A DNA stretch of 16,526 nucleotides from Muribaculaceae bacterium (lineage in GTDB: Bacteria > Bacteroidota > Bacteroidia > Bacteroidales > Muribaculaceae): the NCBI GenBank assembly GCA_017962285.1, contig JAGCVR010000083.1:1-16526 (forward strand). The letters run 5' to 3'. Below are positions 15,698-16,526 of the stretch, in pieces. The notes beneath the pieces were generated by a model. That model ran no database searches, was not told where the DNA came from, and saw only the letters and a list, made by a program, of their open reading frames with translations. Position 1 is the first letter of the stretch. Each line of letters starts with the position of its first letter. The position numbers were made by a program, and so were the translations under genes.

Positions 15698-16526
15698 ATG
15701 AATTGTCATCACACCATAAAGTTACTGAAAGCGGGCATCACCGCATGCTTTGTTCTTTTTCTAAATGTATCGTGCAACGACGACATTATCATGCCGGCCG
15801 ACGGCACCGCGTTTGCCCCAGCCGATGAGGAAGCCGTAGCCAGGACTTCCCTGACACTCGAGACAAGCACAACTAACAACCAGATTGATTTTTCCTATGA
15901 CTCATCCACGGGAGTCTATACCATTACTCCAACCGGAAATGACCCCTACATAGGGACCAACCGTTTCAGGCCTCTCTCCAAGGGATTTCCCGAAGAGCAG
16001 GTTATTTTCACTTTCGACTATCAGTGCACGACCGGATTGAACGATATGCAGTTTTTCTTTGCCCCCGACCTCACCGAAGCACGCTCTGTGCGAAGCATTA
16101 CCCTCGCACCCACCAGTGGCGACGAATGGGGAACGTTCAACCTCGACATTTCCAAGCAGAGAACCGACTTTGACTGGCCCAAGAAATGGACCTACAACTA
16201 TATGAGAATCGATTTCGGCAGCAGCACCGGCGTAACCATCAAGCTCAAGAATATTGCCATCCGCGAAAGAACAGCGAAAGAACAAAGCAGTTACGAAGAA
16301 AACTCCTCATTTAATTCTGATAAAGAACAATTTGCCCAGAATGTCACAAACTATCTCAACGCCACATTCTCTTCACAAGTCAGCCGCGTGGAGGTAACAT
16401 CAAGCGAAGTGGTAATTCGAGGCACCACCTCGGGCACGGGTCGCTTTGCGCTTACTGAGATAACTCCTTACGAGGACATTACCGAAATGGAGACTTTCCC
16501 GCACAACACACCCATACGCACTAAGC
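15698..16526 (+). CDS. Putative surface glycosidase lipoprotein, DUF5722-like, copy 3 (3' end cut by window)
   Basis: The frame is open from the ATG at 15698 to the window end, 276 residues. The signal peptide ends in LNVSC (Cys26), an imperfect lipobox with Asn at -3, followed by NDD. The N-terminal beta-rich module (about 50-190) and linker match copies 1 and 2. The visible start of the main domain contains GRFALTEITPYEDITEMETFPH, the shared block. The part with the predicted catalytic Glu residues lies outside the window, so activity cannot be judged. Over the 65 residues before the cut it is, by hand count, closer to copy 1 (about 44 identical) than to copy 2 (about copy 1 versus copy 2: 39 identical). 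It has its own promoter. Confidence 0.8.
   Translation, partial: MNCHHTIKLLKAGITACFVLFLNVSCNDDIIMPADGTAFAPADEEAVARTSLTLETSTTNNQIDFSYDSSTGVYTITPTGNDPYIGTNRFRPLSKGFPEEQVIFTFDYQCTTGLNDMQFFFAPDLTEARSVRSITLAPTSGDEWGTFNLDISKQRTDFDWPKKWTYNYMRIDFGSSTGVTIKLKNIAIRERTAKEQSSYEENSSFNSDKEQFAQNVTNYLNATFSSQVSRVEVTSSEVVIRGTTSGTGRFALTEITPYEDITEMETFPHNTPIRTK

Noticed and set aside
1..16526. CRISPR arrays, tRNA/rRNA genes, insertion sequences, attachment sites
   Set aside because: No regular spaced repeats, RNA gene features, transposase-like proteins or terminal inverted repeats were seen.

Overview
The window looks like a Bacteroidota chromosome, most likely a gut Bacteroidales member (Muribaculaceae or Prevotellaceae would fit; this is a guess from style, not a phylogenetic result). 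The evidence is a complete SusC/SusD/SusE/SusF set, many lipoproteins with a Cys followed by acidic residues, A-rich translation starts without clear Shine-Dalgarno sites, and promoters that match the Bacteroidetes -33/-7 consensus (TTTG, 19-21 nt, TAnnTTTG).

Layout. The minus-strand half (1-9718) is a starch/alpha-glucan utilization locus in the classical order: susC (9718-6656), susD (6631-5027), susE (4976-3798) and susF (3772-2345), packed with gaps of 24-50 nt. A strong rho-independent terminator follows (2317-2280). Next comes a separately promoted GH13 alpha-amylase (2048 to beyond position 1, so truncated by the window edge), with a CBM26-like starch-binding module flanked by two Fn3-like modules. 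The plus-strand half (9950-16526) starts with a LacI-family regulator divergent from susC. It is followed by three tandem paralogous lipoproteins of about 750 aa (11044-13278, 13315-15576, 15698 to beyond the window end). I take these to be DUF5722-like putative TIM-barrel glycosidases with an N-terminal beta-sandwich-like module. A terminator (15627-15662) separates the second and third copies, and the third copy's promoter overlaps it.

Regulation. A perfect 16-bp palindrome (GTGCAAACGTTTGCAC), a typical LacI-family operator, occurs at exactly two places: upstream of the amylase (2192-2207) and between susC and lacI (9884-9899). In both cases it lies exactly 30 bp upstream of the -33 tetramer of the minus-strand promoter (susC, amylase), a placement suited to activation. 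At lacI the same operator contains the -33 element, which suits autorepression. So two operators appear to serve three promoters and to tie the glucan-import genes, the amylase and the lacI/lipoprotein operon into one regulon.

How the genes may work together. SusD, SusE and SusF would bind alpha-glucan at the cell surface, the SusC channel would import oligosaccharides with TonB energy, and the amylase would cut the polymer. The three lipoproteins are the least understood part: their position suggests a role in glycan processing, but substrate and activity are unknown. The susA/susB enzymes and a SusR-type regulator are not in this window; a LacI-type protein holds the regulator position.
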